In this document: positions 8,413-15,701 of the stretch, piece after piece
Position numbering within the stretch: the stretch's first letter is position 1
Layout of the letters: each line of letters opens with the position of its first letter
Source: Streptomyces sp. AA1529
GTDB lineage: Bacteria; Actinomycetota; Actinomycetes; Streptomycetales; Streptomycetaceae
Direction: 5' to 3'
Assembly (NCBI RefSeq): GCF_000280905.1
Contig: NZ_ALAP01000059.1
Coordinates: 1-50,280 of the forward strand
DNA length: 50,280 nt
The notes under the pieces: model-generated
Database searches by the model: none
Told to the model about the DNA's origin: nothing
The model's input: only the letters and a program-made list of their open reading frames with translations
Made by a program: the position numbers and the translations under genes

Positions 8413-9336
8413 TCACTTCACGGAGCCCGCGGTCAGGCCGGAGACCACGTGCCGCTCGATGAAGGCGAACAGGACGATCACCGGGATGATCGCGACCACC
8501 GACGCGGCGAACAGGTAGTTCCACTGCACCGTGTAGGCGCCGATGAAGTTGTTGATCCCGACGGTCAGCGGCTGCTTGTCCGGCTCGGTGGAGAGCGTCA
8601 GCCCCATCACGAACTCGTTCCAGGAGGTGATGAAGGTGAAGATCACCGCGGTCACCACGCCCGGCAGTGCCAGCGGCAGCGTCACCTTGATCATCGCCCC
8701 GAAGCGGCTGGTGCCGTCCACCATCGCCGCCTCCTCCAGCTCCGGCGGGATCGACCCGATGTAGGCGGTCAGGATCCACACGGCGAAGGCCAGGTTGAAC
8801 GCGGCGTTGCTGAGGATCAGCGTCCAGATCGAGTTGAGCATCTCCAGCTGGTGGAACTCCCGGTAGAGCCCCACCAGCAGCGCCGTCGGCTGGAACATCT
8901 GGGTGACCAGCACCAGCAGCAGGAACCACTTGCGTCCCCGGAACCGCATCCGCGCCGTGTAGTACGCGGCCGGCAGCGAGACGAGCAGCACCAGGATCGT
9001 GGCGCCGCCGGAGATCAGCAGCGTCACCTGGAGGTTGTCCCCGAGCGAGGACTCCTTCCAGACGTCGATGAAGTTCGACCAGTTCAGCGTGTCCGGCAGA
9101 TAGGTGCGGTCCCGCAGTTCGTCCGCCGGCCGCAGGGCCGTGACGATCATCTCCAGATACGGCGCGAGGAACAGCGCCGCGAGCAGCCAGGCCACGGCGG
9201 TGATCACCAGGGTGCGGGGCCGGAAGACGCGCTTCGGCGGCCGCGCCACCGGCCTGGCCGGCGCGGCGGGAGCCCGCTCGGCGGACTCGGGGTCGCGGCC
9301 GGGGCCGGCTCCGGCGGTCTGGGTTGCGGTCGCCAT
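8413..9336 (-). CDS. CUT1 sugar ABC permease, MalG-like
   Basis: Second membrane subunit of an ATP-driven oligosaccharide importer, 307 residues with six predicted hydrophobic segments. The cytoplasmic EAA loop that docks the ATPase is clear: EEAAMVDGTSRFGAMIKVTLPLALPG without its ends, ending in the conserved LPxxxPG pattern. The C-terminus VSGLTAGSVK is typical of MalG-type subunits. ATG at 9336 overlaps the stop of the upstream permease as TGATG, with GAGGA just before it, so the pair is translationally coupled. No ATPase gene is present in this operon. Streptomyces CUT1 systems are known to share the ATPase MsiK encoded elsewhere, which is the likely partner. Confidence 0.9.
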   Translation of the reverse strand: MATATQTAGAGPGRDPESAERAPAAPARPVARPPKRVFRPRTLVITAVAWLLAALFLAPYLEMIVTALRPADELRDRTYLPDTLNWSNFIDVWKESSLGDNLQVTLLISGGATILVLLVSLPAAYYTARMRFRGRKWFLLLVLVTQMFQPTALLVGLYREFHQLEMLNSIWTLILSNAAFNLAFAVWILTAYIGSIPPELEEAAMVDGTSRFGAMIKVTLPLALPGVVTAVIFTFITSWNEFVMGLTLSTEPDKQPLTVGINNFIGAYTVQWNYLFAASVVAIIPVIVLFAFIERHVVSGLTAGSVK

Positions 9337-10286
9337 CAGTCCTCCTCGTTCCACCGGCTGACCTTCAGGAAGATCAGCACGAGCACGACGACCATCGCGA
9401 AGTTGACCACCGACATCGCCGCGGACTCGGCGATGTCCGTCTCCTTCAGCTTGTACATGAACACCGTGGTCGTCGCGGTGTCGCTGCCCGGTCCGCCCTG
9501 CGTCATCGCCCAGATGATCGGGAACGAGTTGAAGACGTTGATCAGGTTGATGACCACGCCGACGAGGAAAGCCGGGCGCAGCAGCGGCAGCGTGATGCCC
9601 TTGTAGGTCTGCCAGGAGCCGGCGCCGTCGATCCGCGCGGCCTCGTAGACGTCGGCCGGGATCGTCTGGAGCCCGGCCAGCAAGGTGTAGGTGGTGAAGG
9701 GCAGCGAGACGAAGACCGCCACGAACATCATCCAGGGCCAGGCGGTACCCGCCGATCCCAGCCAGTCCTTGGACGAGTCGATGATGCCCAGATCGATCAT
9801 GACGGTGTTCAGGACACCGGCCGTCCGGTTGAGCATCCATTTGAAGCCGATCGCCGTCATCAGCACCGAGGCGGCCCAGGGTGCGATGAGGGCCCAGCGG
9901 GTGACGCGGCGGCCCGGGAAGTTCTGGTTGAACAGCTGCGCCAGGCACAGCGAGAGCAGCATCGTCACGCCGACGACCACGACCGTCCACAGCACGGTCC
10001 ACAGCAGGACGTGCCCGAAGTCGGTCTCGTCGAAGAGCTTCTTGTACTTGTCGGTGCCGGCCGAGCCCCGCACGATCCCCGCGATGCTGATGTTCAGGAA
10101 CGAGGTCCTGATCAGCTCGATGACGGGCCAGACGACGACAGCGAGAATGAGCAGGACGACAGGGGCGATCCAGGGGAGCGGGCCCAGCCGGGCCAGCCCG
10201 CCGCTCGTGCGGCGGACCGGCCGGCCGGACTGCCCTCCCCGCCCCCGGCTCCTGCGGGCCGGGGACGGCGGGGCCTTCATTGACAC
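9336..10286 (-). CDS. CUT1 sugar ABC permease, MalF-like
   Basis: First membrane subunit of the same importer, 316 residues. A basic, Pro/Arg-rich N-terminus of about 35 residues precedes the first transmembrane helix (WIAPVVLLILAVVVWPVIEL). The EAA loop reads YEAARIDGAGSWQTYKGITL, followed by LPLLRP. The start is GTG at 10286, after AAGGAGA; an ATG two codons downstream is an alternative. It sits between the binding-protein gene and the MalG-like gene. Substrate is unknown; the neighbourhood favours an amino-sugar or glycan-derived oligosaccharide. Confidence 0.9.
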   Translation of the reverse strand: MSMKAPPSPARRSRGRGGQSGRPVRRTSGGLARLGPLPWIAPVVLLILAVVVWPVIELIRTSFLNISIAGIVRGSAGTDKYKKLFDETDFGHVLLWTVLWTVVVVGVTMLLSLCLAQLFNQNFPGRRVTRWALIAPWAASVLMTAIGFKWMLNRTAGVLNTVMIDLGIIDSSKDWLGSAGTAWPWMMFVAVFVSLPFTTYTLLAGLQTIPADVYEAARIDGAGSWQTYKGITLPLLRPAFLVGVVINLINVFNSFPIIWAMTQGGPGSDTATTTVFMYKLKETDIAESAAMSVVNFAMVVVLVLIFLKVSRWNEED

Positions 10287-10332
10287 GGGGTCTCCTTGCG
10301 GTACGGAGGTGCTGGGTTATGCGGCCCGCGGC

Positions 10333-11592
10333 CTACTTGTCGGCCGCCGCCTCCTCCGCCTTCTTCTGCAGGTCGCCGAGGACCTTCTTCGGGTCCTCCT
10401 TGGCCGCCTTGCCGCCGCTCTTCTTGATCTCGGCGGAGACGACGTCCCAGGACGGGTCGCCCAGCGGGTAGAACTTCGCGTTCTGCAGCTCGTCGAAGAA
10501 GGGCTTCAGGTCCTCGTGCTTGCCGTTGGACTGCATCGTCTCCAGCGCGTCCTGGGTGACGGGCGGGAAGTTGTACATCTCGTCGAACTTCAGCATCTTC
10601 TTCGAGTAGACGAAGTCGAGGAACTTCTTGATCTGCTTCTGCTTGCCGCCGTCCTTGAAGGCCATCATCCAGTCGGCGACGCCGAGGGTGGACTTCAGCG
10701 GCCCGTCCTTGCCGGGGATGGTGGTGACGCCGTAGTCGACCTTGCCCTGCTTGGCCATCTGGACCAGGCTCGGGTGGCCGTTGAGCATGCCCGCCTTGCC
10801 GGCCGCGAAGTCCGCGAAGGCGGTCTTGCGGTCGGTGGTGCCCGGGTTGGAGTAGGTCAGCCCCGGCTTGACCAGGTTGTCCTGCAGCCAGTTGAAGGTC
10901 TCGACGTTCTTGGCGCTGTCGATGGTGTACTTGCCGCTGCCGTCGGTGTAGCCACCGCCGTTGCCCAGCTCCCACATCATCATCTCGCCCTGGGCCTCCT
11001 CGGGGCCGAGGGGCAGCGCGTAGGGGGTGTCGGCGGCCTTGGACTTCTTTATCTTCTCCGCGGCGTCGGCCAGCTCGTCCCAGGTCTTCGGCGGGTTCTT
11101 GATGCCCGCTTTCTTGAAGACCTCCTTGTTGTAGAAGAGCACGCGCGAGGAGGAGACCCACGGGATGCCGTACTGGGTGCCGTCCACCTCGCCGGCCTTG
11201 GCGAAGGAGGGGATGAGGTTCTTCTGCGTCGCGGGCGAGAGGACGTCGTCCGCCTTGTAGAGCAGGTCGTCGGCGACCTTGTCGGCGTAGCCGCCGGTCT
11301 GCAGCAGATCCGGCACGTTGCCGCTCTGGATCATCGTCTTGACCTGCTTGTCGATGTCGTTCCAGTTGATGACCTGGACGTCGACCTTGATGTCCTTGTT
11401 CTGCTTCTCGAAGTCCTCGGCCACCTTGTCCCAGTAGATCTTGGAGGCGTTGGACTTCTTGTCGCCGTAGTCGGCGGCCACCAGTTTGATGGTGTTCTTG
11501 TCCCCGGAGCCCCCGCTGTCACCGCCGCAGGCGGTCACGCTCAGTGCCATGGCGAGCACTGCGGCGCCGGCCGCCGCTGCTCTCTTGTTCAT
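10333..11592 (-). CDS. CUT1 extracellular solute-binding lipoprotein
   Basis: Sugar-capturing subunit, 419 residues, solute-binding family 1. The signal peptide ends in SVTAC with Cys22 lipidated, followed by GGDSGGSGD linker. The mature part shows the family landmarks VINWNDIDKQVKTMIQSGNVPDLLQ, YGIPWVSSSRVLFYNKEVF and PPKTWDELADAAEKI. ATG at 11592 is preferred because AAGGG lies 9 bases upstream; the in-frame TTG at 11601 touches that sequence. A DasR-like site lies 171 bp upstream, the same placement as at ngcE. This three-gene cassette sits between ngcG and the ROK gene, a position I do not recall as occupied in S. coelicolor. Ligand unknown. Confidence 0.88.
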   Translation of the reverse strand: MNKRAAAAGAAVLAMALSVTACGGDSGGSGDKNTIKLVAADYGDKKSNASKIYWDKVAEDFEKQNKDIKVDVQVINWNDIDKQVKTMIQSGNVPDLLQTGGYADKVADDLLYKADDVLSPATQKNLIPSFAKAGEVDGTQYGIPWVSSSRVLFYNKEVFKKAGIKNPPKTWDELADAAEKIKKSKAADTPYALPLGPEEAQGEMMMWELGNGGGYTDGSGKYTIDSAKNVETFNWLQDNLVKPGLTYSNPGTTDRKTAFADFAAGKAGMLNGHPSLVQMAKQGKVDYGVTTIPGKDGPLKSTLGVADWMMAFKDGGKQKQIKKFLDFVYSKKMLKFDEMYNFPPVTQDALETMQSNGKHEDLKPFFDELQNAKFYPLGDPSWDVVSAEIKKSGGKAAKEDPKKVLGDLQKKAEEAAADK

Positions 11593-11762
11593 GTTGCTCA
11601 ACCCTTCGACATCGGTGTCGACTTGCTCGCAGGTGATGCGTCACACTCCGGGCGCGACCCGGACCTCCCGGGCAGCGTCGGTCGAGGAGGGCCCCGACCG
11701 CTCGGTGAGGTGTTCCCCCGTGCCGCTACGGCGCAGAGACTACTCACGGCATATTCCGCCGC

Positions 11763-11778
11763 ACAGGTCTAGGCCACT
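11763..11778. promoter_or_regulatory. DasR-like operator (dre) upstream of the second CUT1 importer
   Basis: ACAGGTCTAGGCCACT agrees at 14 of 16 positions with the remembered dre consensus A(G/C)TGGTCTAGACCA(C/G)T. DasR is the GntR-family regulator of amino-sugar uptake in Streptomyces. The site lies 171 bp upstream of the binding-protein start. It overlaps a small hairpin (GGCCAC-TTTC-GTGGCC, 11772-11787) that could also serve as a terminator for ngcG. Confidence 0.65.
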
Positions 11779-11826
11779 TTCGTGGCCAACCTGAAATCAC
11801 TGCGCCCCACGGAGGATTAGACCTGC

Positions 11827-12768
11827 CTACTTCAGGGCACCGGCCGTCAGGCCCGCCTGCACCTGCCGCTGGAAGACGGCATAGACCACCAGCACCGGCA
11901 CCATGGCGATGGTCAGCCCGGCGAACAGGGCTCCCCAGTCTCCCGCGTACCCCTGCGACACCGTCAACGCCGCGAGTCCCTGGGGCAGCACGTAGTTGTT
12001 CTCGTCCTCGTTGTTGAGCAGCAGCGGCAGCAGGTACTGGTTCCACTGACCGAGGAAGTTGAAGATCCCGATGCTCACCAGGCCCGGCTTGGCCATGGGC
12101 ATCATCACCTGGAAGAACGTCCGGGTGTGCGAGGCCCCGTCGATCATCGCCGCCTCCTGGACCCCGCTGGGCAGGGTCCGGAAGAACGAGGTGAGGAAGA
12201 AGGTGGTGAAGGGCAGCGAGTAGGCGATGTAGGCGATGATCAGGCCCGGGCGGGTATCCAGCAGGGACATGTTGTCCATGATCGTGAAGAGCGGGATCAG
12301 CGCCAGGATCACCGGGAACATCATGCCGCCGGCGAACAGCAGGAAGACGAACCGGTTGCCGGGGAAGGTGAACCGGGCGATGACATAGGCCGCCATCGAG
12401 CCCAGCAGCATGGTGCCGGTCAGCGAGCCCGCCAGGATGATCACCGAGTTGAACGCGTACCGGCCGATCTTGGCCTCGGTCCAGGCGTGCACGAAGTTCT
12501 GCCAGTGGAGCGAGGTCGGCAGGCCCATCGGGTCGTTGAGGAAGTCCGCGGTGGGGCGGAAGGCCGTCAGCGCCACCCAGATCAGCGGCCCGGCCGCCAT
12601 CACCACCCAGGCGATCAGGAAGGCGTGCGAGAAGACGTTCAGCACGCCGCTCCCGCCGCGCCCCGGGCCGGAGCGCGCCGCGTCCCCGGCGGCGCGCGGG
12701 GAGGGGGACGCGGCGGGTTCCTCCGCCCGGTCGGTGACGGTGTCGGTGGACATCGGTTCGGCACTCAT
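11827..12768 (-). CDS. ngcG: N-acetylglucosamine/chitobiose ABC permease NgcG-like
   Basis: MalG-type membrane subunit, 313 residues. A charged Ala/Pro-rich N-terminus of about 40 residues is followed by six hydrophobic segments. The EAA loop is VQEAAMIDGASHTRTFFQVM, ending MPMAKPG, and the C-terminus QAGLTAGALK is characteristic. ATG at 12768 is chosen because GGGGAAG lies just upstream and the frame begins right after the ngcF stop. Earlier in-frame starts lie inside ngcF. Together with NgcE and NgcF it imports GlcNAc and its dimer released from chitin or glycans. There is no ATPase gene in the operon; MsiK is the expected energiser. Confidence 0.88.
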   Translation of the reverse strand: MSAEPMSTDTVTDRAEEPAASPSPRAAGDAARSGPGRGGSGVLNVFSHAFLIAWVVMAAGPLIWVALTAFRPTADFLNDPMGLPTSLHWQNFVHAWTEAKIGRYAFNSVIILAGSLTGTMLLGSMAAYVIARFTFPGNRFVFLLFAGGMMFPVILALIPLFTIMDNMSLLDTRPGLIIAYIAYSLPFTTFFLTSFFRTLPSGVQEAAMIDGASHTRTFFQVMMPMAKPGLVSIGIFNFLGQWNQYLLPLLLNNEDENNYVLPQGLAALTVSQGYAGDWGALFAGLTIAMVPVLVVYAVFQRQVQAGLTAGALK

Positions 12769-12787
12769 CGCTTCGCTTCCCCGCTTC

Positions 12788-13840
12788 TCAGTACTCGATC
12801 TGGTCACGGCGCCCGACCCGCATCACGATCAGTGTGAAGACCATGCTGAGGACGAGGAGCACCACGCCGATGGCCGTGGCGTAGCCGAACTGCCCCTCCC
12901 GGAAGCGCTCGTAGAGGTAGACCGGGGTCACCTTCAGCGCGTGCGGCGGCACCATGATCAGCACGACCGCGAAGGCGTCCAGGGCCTGGATGCCCATGTA
13001 GATCCAGCCGGTGCGCACGGTGTCCCAGATCAGCGGCAGGGTGACCCGGAAGAAGGTGGCGGCGCGCCCGGCGCCGTCCAGCAGCGCGGCTTCGTAGATG
13101 TCCTTGGGGATGGCGCCCATGGCGGCCGAGAAGAGCACCACGTAGAAGCCGACGAAGCTCCAGGCGATCACCGCCATGGTCGAGAAGAGGGCGAGCTTGT
13201 AGTCACCGCCGAGCCAGCGCTGTTCGAGTCCCTCCAGCCCCACGGAGCCGAGCAGGCCGTTGAGCAGGCCGCTGCGGGAGCTGTAGACCTGCTGCCAGAC
13301 CACGGCGATCAGCGCGATGGACAGCACCTGCGGGAAGAAGTAGACGATCTTGTAGAGCGAGGAGCCCGCCACGCCCGAGACCGCCTGTCCTCTGCGGTGC
13401 CGTCCGCCCGCGGTGATCATGTAGGCGAAGAAGATGCCCAGCGCCAGGGTGACCAGCGGAACGACGACCAGCAGCAGCAGACTGGACTGCAGGGAGGCCC
13501 AGAACCGCTCGTCGTGCCACATCTTCACGTAGTTGTCGAAGCCGACGAAGTTCGCCGTGGCACCGCCCGCCCAGTCCGTGAACGAGTAGTAGATCGCCTG
13601 GAGGAACGGGGAGATGACGAAGACCGCGTAGAAGGCCAGCGGAAGGGCCAGAAAGCCCACGATGAAGCGGTACTTGTCCAGCGTGCGGTATCTGCGGTCG
13701 TTGCGCACCCGCTCGGGGGTGAACCGGGGCGGCAGGACGACGGCCAGCGCGAAGGCCGCGCCCCCGCCCGCCCGGGTCCGCCCGACAGCCCGCTTGCCGC
13801 TCGTCTGCCCGCCCGTGGCCGGCCGTGTCTCAGTCTTCAC
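12788..13840 (-). CDS. ngcF: N-acetylglucosamine/chitobiose ABC permease NgcF-like
   Basis: MalF-type membrane subunit, 350 residues. The first 45 residues are polar and basic, then KYRFIVGFLALPLAFYAVFV begins the first helix. The periplasmic and membrane landmarks YYSFTDW and FVGFDNYVKMW are present, and the EAA loop is YEAALLDGAGRAATFFRVTL. The start is GTG at 13840 after GGAG. It lies between ngcE and ngcG, with short gaps on both sides, so the three genes form one transcription unit read leftward from the promoter region around 15308-15500. Confidence 0.88.
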   Translation of the reverse strand: MKTETRPATGGQTSGKRAVGRTRAGGGAAFALAVVLPPRFTPERVRNDRRYRTLDKYRFIVGFLALPLAFYAVFVISPFLQAIYYSFTDWAGGATANFVGFDNYVKMWHDERFWASLQSSLLLLVVVPLVTLALGIFFAYMITAGGRHRRGQAVSGVAGSSLYKIVYFFPQVLSIALIAVVWQQVYSSRSGLLNGLLGSVGLEGLEQRWLGGDYKLALFSTMAVIAWSFVGFYVVLFSAAMGAIPKDIYEAALLDGAGRAATFFRVTLPLIWDTVRTGWIYMGIQALDAFAVVLIMVPPHALKVTPVYLYERFREGQFGYATAIGVVLLVLSMVFTLIVMRVGRRDQIEY

Positions 13841-13883
13841 GCCGCTCCGATTCTCCCCGGGTCCGTGCCCGCCGCCCGGTCGC

Positions 13884-15308
13884 TCAGGACTTCTTGATCC
13901 TCGTGACGTCGGGGTCCTTGGCGGTGCGGTCGGCAGCCTTCTGCATCGCGCTCATGGCCTCCTTCACCGATGTCTCGCCATTCATGAACTTCCCCACGAC
14001 GGCGTCGAAGTCCACCCGCCACAGGTCGGCGTACCACTCCTTGAAGAAGGCGATCACGATGTCGTCGCCCGCGGCCTTGACGGCCTGCTGTGCGCTCTCC
14101 ACCCCCGGGGGCAGCTTCATCCCGTCGATGGCGCCCTTGACCACGGGCATCGAGGAGACCTCGTGGAAGAGGTTCACCGCGGCCTTCTTGCTGTACATCA
14201 TCCGCATCCACTCCAGCCCGCCCCGCCGGTTCGAGGCCTTGGCCGGGACGATGTAGGGCTCACCGGGCGGCGCGTAGAGGGTGCCGAAGGGCATCGCGTC
14301 ACCCTTGTCGAGCGAGGGCGTGGCGCCGACCCGCATCTCGAAGTCCTTGGGAGTGGTGTCCTTCGCCTCGTTCTCCACCCAGGAGCCGTCCGGGATGAAG
14401 ACGGCCTTGCCCTTCGTCCAGGCGGTCTGCGCCTCGATGTGGGCGTTCTTTCCGTCGAAACCGGTCAGCACGTACTTCTTGGCGAGCAGTTCCTCATACG
14501 CTTCGAAGACCTGCTTGACGGCGTCGGTCTTCCAGGCGTTCGGCTCCAGATAGTCGAAGGCGTCCAGCTGCTTGCGCCCGCCCGCCTGGCCGAACATGGC
14601 GTACATGCTGAAGAACATGTAGCGGGGGTGGCCCGCCGGGTACGTCCAGCCGTGCAGCCCCTTCTTCTTGGCCTTCTTGCAGAGGGCCAGCATGTCGTCC
14701 CACGTCTTGGGGTATTCGGCCTCCAGCGTGTCGCGGAGCATCCGGTCCGAATACCAGATGCCGTACACGGTCTGGGCGATGTTGAGCTGGTAGCAGGCGT
14801 CGCCGCCGAACTGCCCCATCTCCACGACACCGGGCACCAGGGTGTCGCGCACCTTGACGTCCGGGTCGTCCCAGCTCGGCGCGTCGAGCAGTTCGGTGAC
14901 ATCGCTGACCTGCTTGTTCTTGACCAGTTTCGAGATCGACATCATCTCGGCGCCGGAGTTGTTGACCACGTCCGGCGGGTCGCCCTTGATGATCCGCGGC
15001 TGGACCTGGGTGGCGATGCGTTCGGTCCGCTTCTGGTCGACCTCGGCCTTCGTGTACCGCTTTTCGTACATGTCGCTGACGAAGCGCGCGTACTTGTCGT
15101 CGTATCCGCCGTTGAAGACGTAGACCTGCAGTCCGGCGTCCTTCTTGACGCCGAGCGGATTCTTGTCCGTCTTCTCGCCCTTTTCCGCCTTGGTGTCCTC
15201 ACCACCACCGGTGGCGCAGGACGTCAGCGAACCGAGGGCCGGCACGGCGAGAAGTCCGGCCGCGGTGGCCTTGACGATGTCGCGACGGTTGACGCTGTTG
15301 GTTCCCAT
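13884..15308 (-). CDS. ngcE: N-acetylglucosamine/diacetylchitobiose-binding lipoprotein NgcE-like
   Basis: Binding protein of the NgcEFG importer, 474 residues. The N-terminus carries a twin-arginine motif (NRRDIV, residues 7-12) and a lipobox ending at Cys31 (GSLTSC), so it is probably a Tat-exported lipoprotein. NgcE-family landmarks are PPDVVNNSGAEMMSISKLV, TELLDAPSWDDPDVKVRDTL, TVYGIWYSDRML, FIPDGSWVENEAKDTTP and GTLYAPPGEPYIVPAKAS. ATG at 15308 has GAGGA 8 bases upstream and begins exactly at the signal peptide; upstream in-frame codons would add an implausible leader. A DasR-like site is centred about 175 bp upstream. It is transcribed divergently from the GH92 mannosidase gene. Confidence 0.9.
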   Translation of the reverse strand: MGTNSVNRRDIVKATAAGLLAVPALGSLTSCATGGGEDTKAEKGEKTDKNPLGVKKDAGLQVYVFNGGYDDKYARFVSDMYEKRYTKAEVDQKRTERIATQVQPRIIKGDPPDVVNNSGAEMMSISKLVKNKQVSDVTELLDAPSWDDPDVKVRDTLVPGVVEMGQFGGDACYQLNIAQTVYGIWYSDRMLRDTLEAEYPKTWDDMLALCKKAKKKGLHGWTYPAGHPRYMFFSMYAMFGQAGGRKQLDAFDYLEPNAWKTDAVKQVFEAYEELLAKKYVLTGFDGKNAHIEAQTAWTKGKAVFIPDGSWVENEAKDTTPKDFEMRVGATPSLDKGDAMPFGTLYAPPGEPYIVPAKASNRRGGLEWMRMMYSKKAAVNLFHEVSSMPVVKGAIDGMKLPPGVESAQQAVKAAGDDIVIAFFKEWYADLWRVDFDAVVGKFMNGETSVKEAMSAMQKAADRTAKDPDVTRIKKS

Positions 15309-15476
15309 GCTCAAGTCCTCGCCTTCTTCAGGACTCAGGCGGTGTACCGGTCTCCCGTCAACTCGCCACCGGCGAAGGGCCCGACACCGCGGGTCAGTTG
15401 GAGCTGGGTGGTGCGGATCGTGCGGATGGTGCGGCGCTGGGGCGGCGTCCGTGCGCGGGTACCGCTCAAGGTGCGG

Positions 15477-15492
15477 ACAGGTATAGTCCACT
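15477..15492. promoter_or_regulatory. DasR-like operator (dre) upstream of ngcE
   Basis: ACAGGTATAGTCCACT agrees at 13 of 16 positions with the dre consensus A(G/C)TGGTCTAGACCA(C/G)T. It is 169 bp upstream of the ngcE start and about 210 bp upstream of the GH92 start, so it could affect both genes. Confidence 0.65.
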
Positions 15493-15662
15493 CTTCGCCA
15501 TCCGGGCAAGATCGAGAACATTCCCGTCCGCCATCTTTCCCGAGTTGAGACCTGTTTCGATTCCCTCCTTCCGGCGGATTACCCCGAGTTCCTCCGGAAT
15601 CCCCGACTCCCCTTGACACTCAGGGGAAGACGTACGTTACTTGTCGCTGATATCCACAATCT

Positions 15663-15674
15663 GACAACGTTGTC
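15663..15674. promoter_or_regulatory. GACAACGTTGTC palindrome before the GH92 gene
   Basis: Perfect 12-bp palindrome with a central CG, ending 27 bp before the mannosidase start codon. The form resembles LacI-family operators. No LacI-type gene is in the window, so the regulator would be encoded elsewhere. Confidence 0.5.
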
Positions 15675-15701
15675 GGCCTGTTCGCCTGTTGAGAGGTGCG
15701 T

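Larger units (their letters stand above)
15309..15701. other. Divergent control region between ngcE and the GH92 gene
   Basis: No gene seen. It holds a DasR-like site (15477-15492), a weaker partial match to the same motif on the minus strand (about 15540-15555), a -35-like TTGACA at 15613-15618 facing the mannosidase gene, and a 12-bp palindrome (15663-15674) just before the mannosidase start. Confidence 0.65.

Noticed and set aside
11812..11827. A further DasR-like site near the ngcG stop (minus-strand GCAGGTCTAATCC)
   Set aside because: Only the left half matches; about 10 of 16 positions, near background. A similar partial match at 15540-15555 was kept only as a note.
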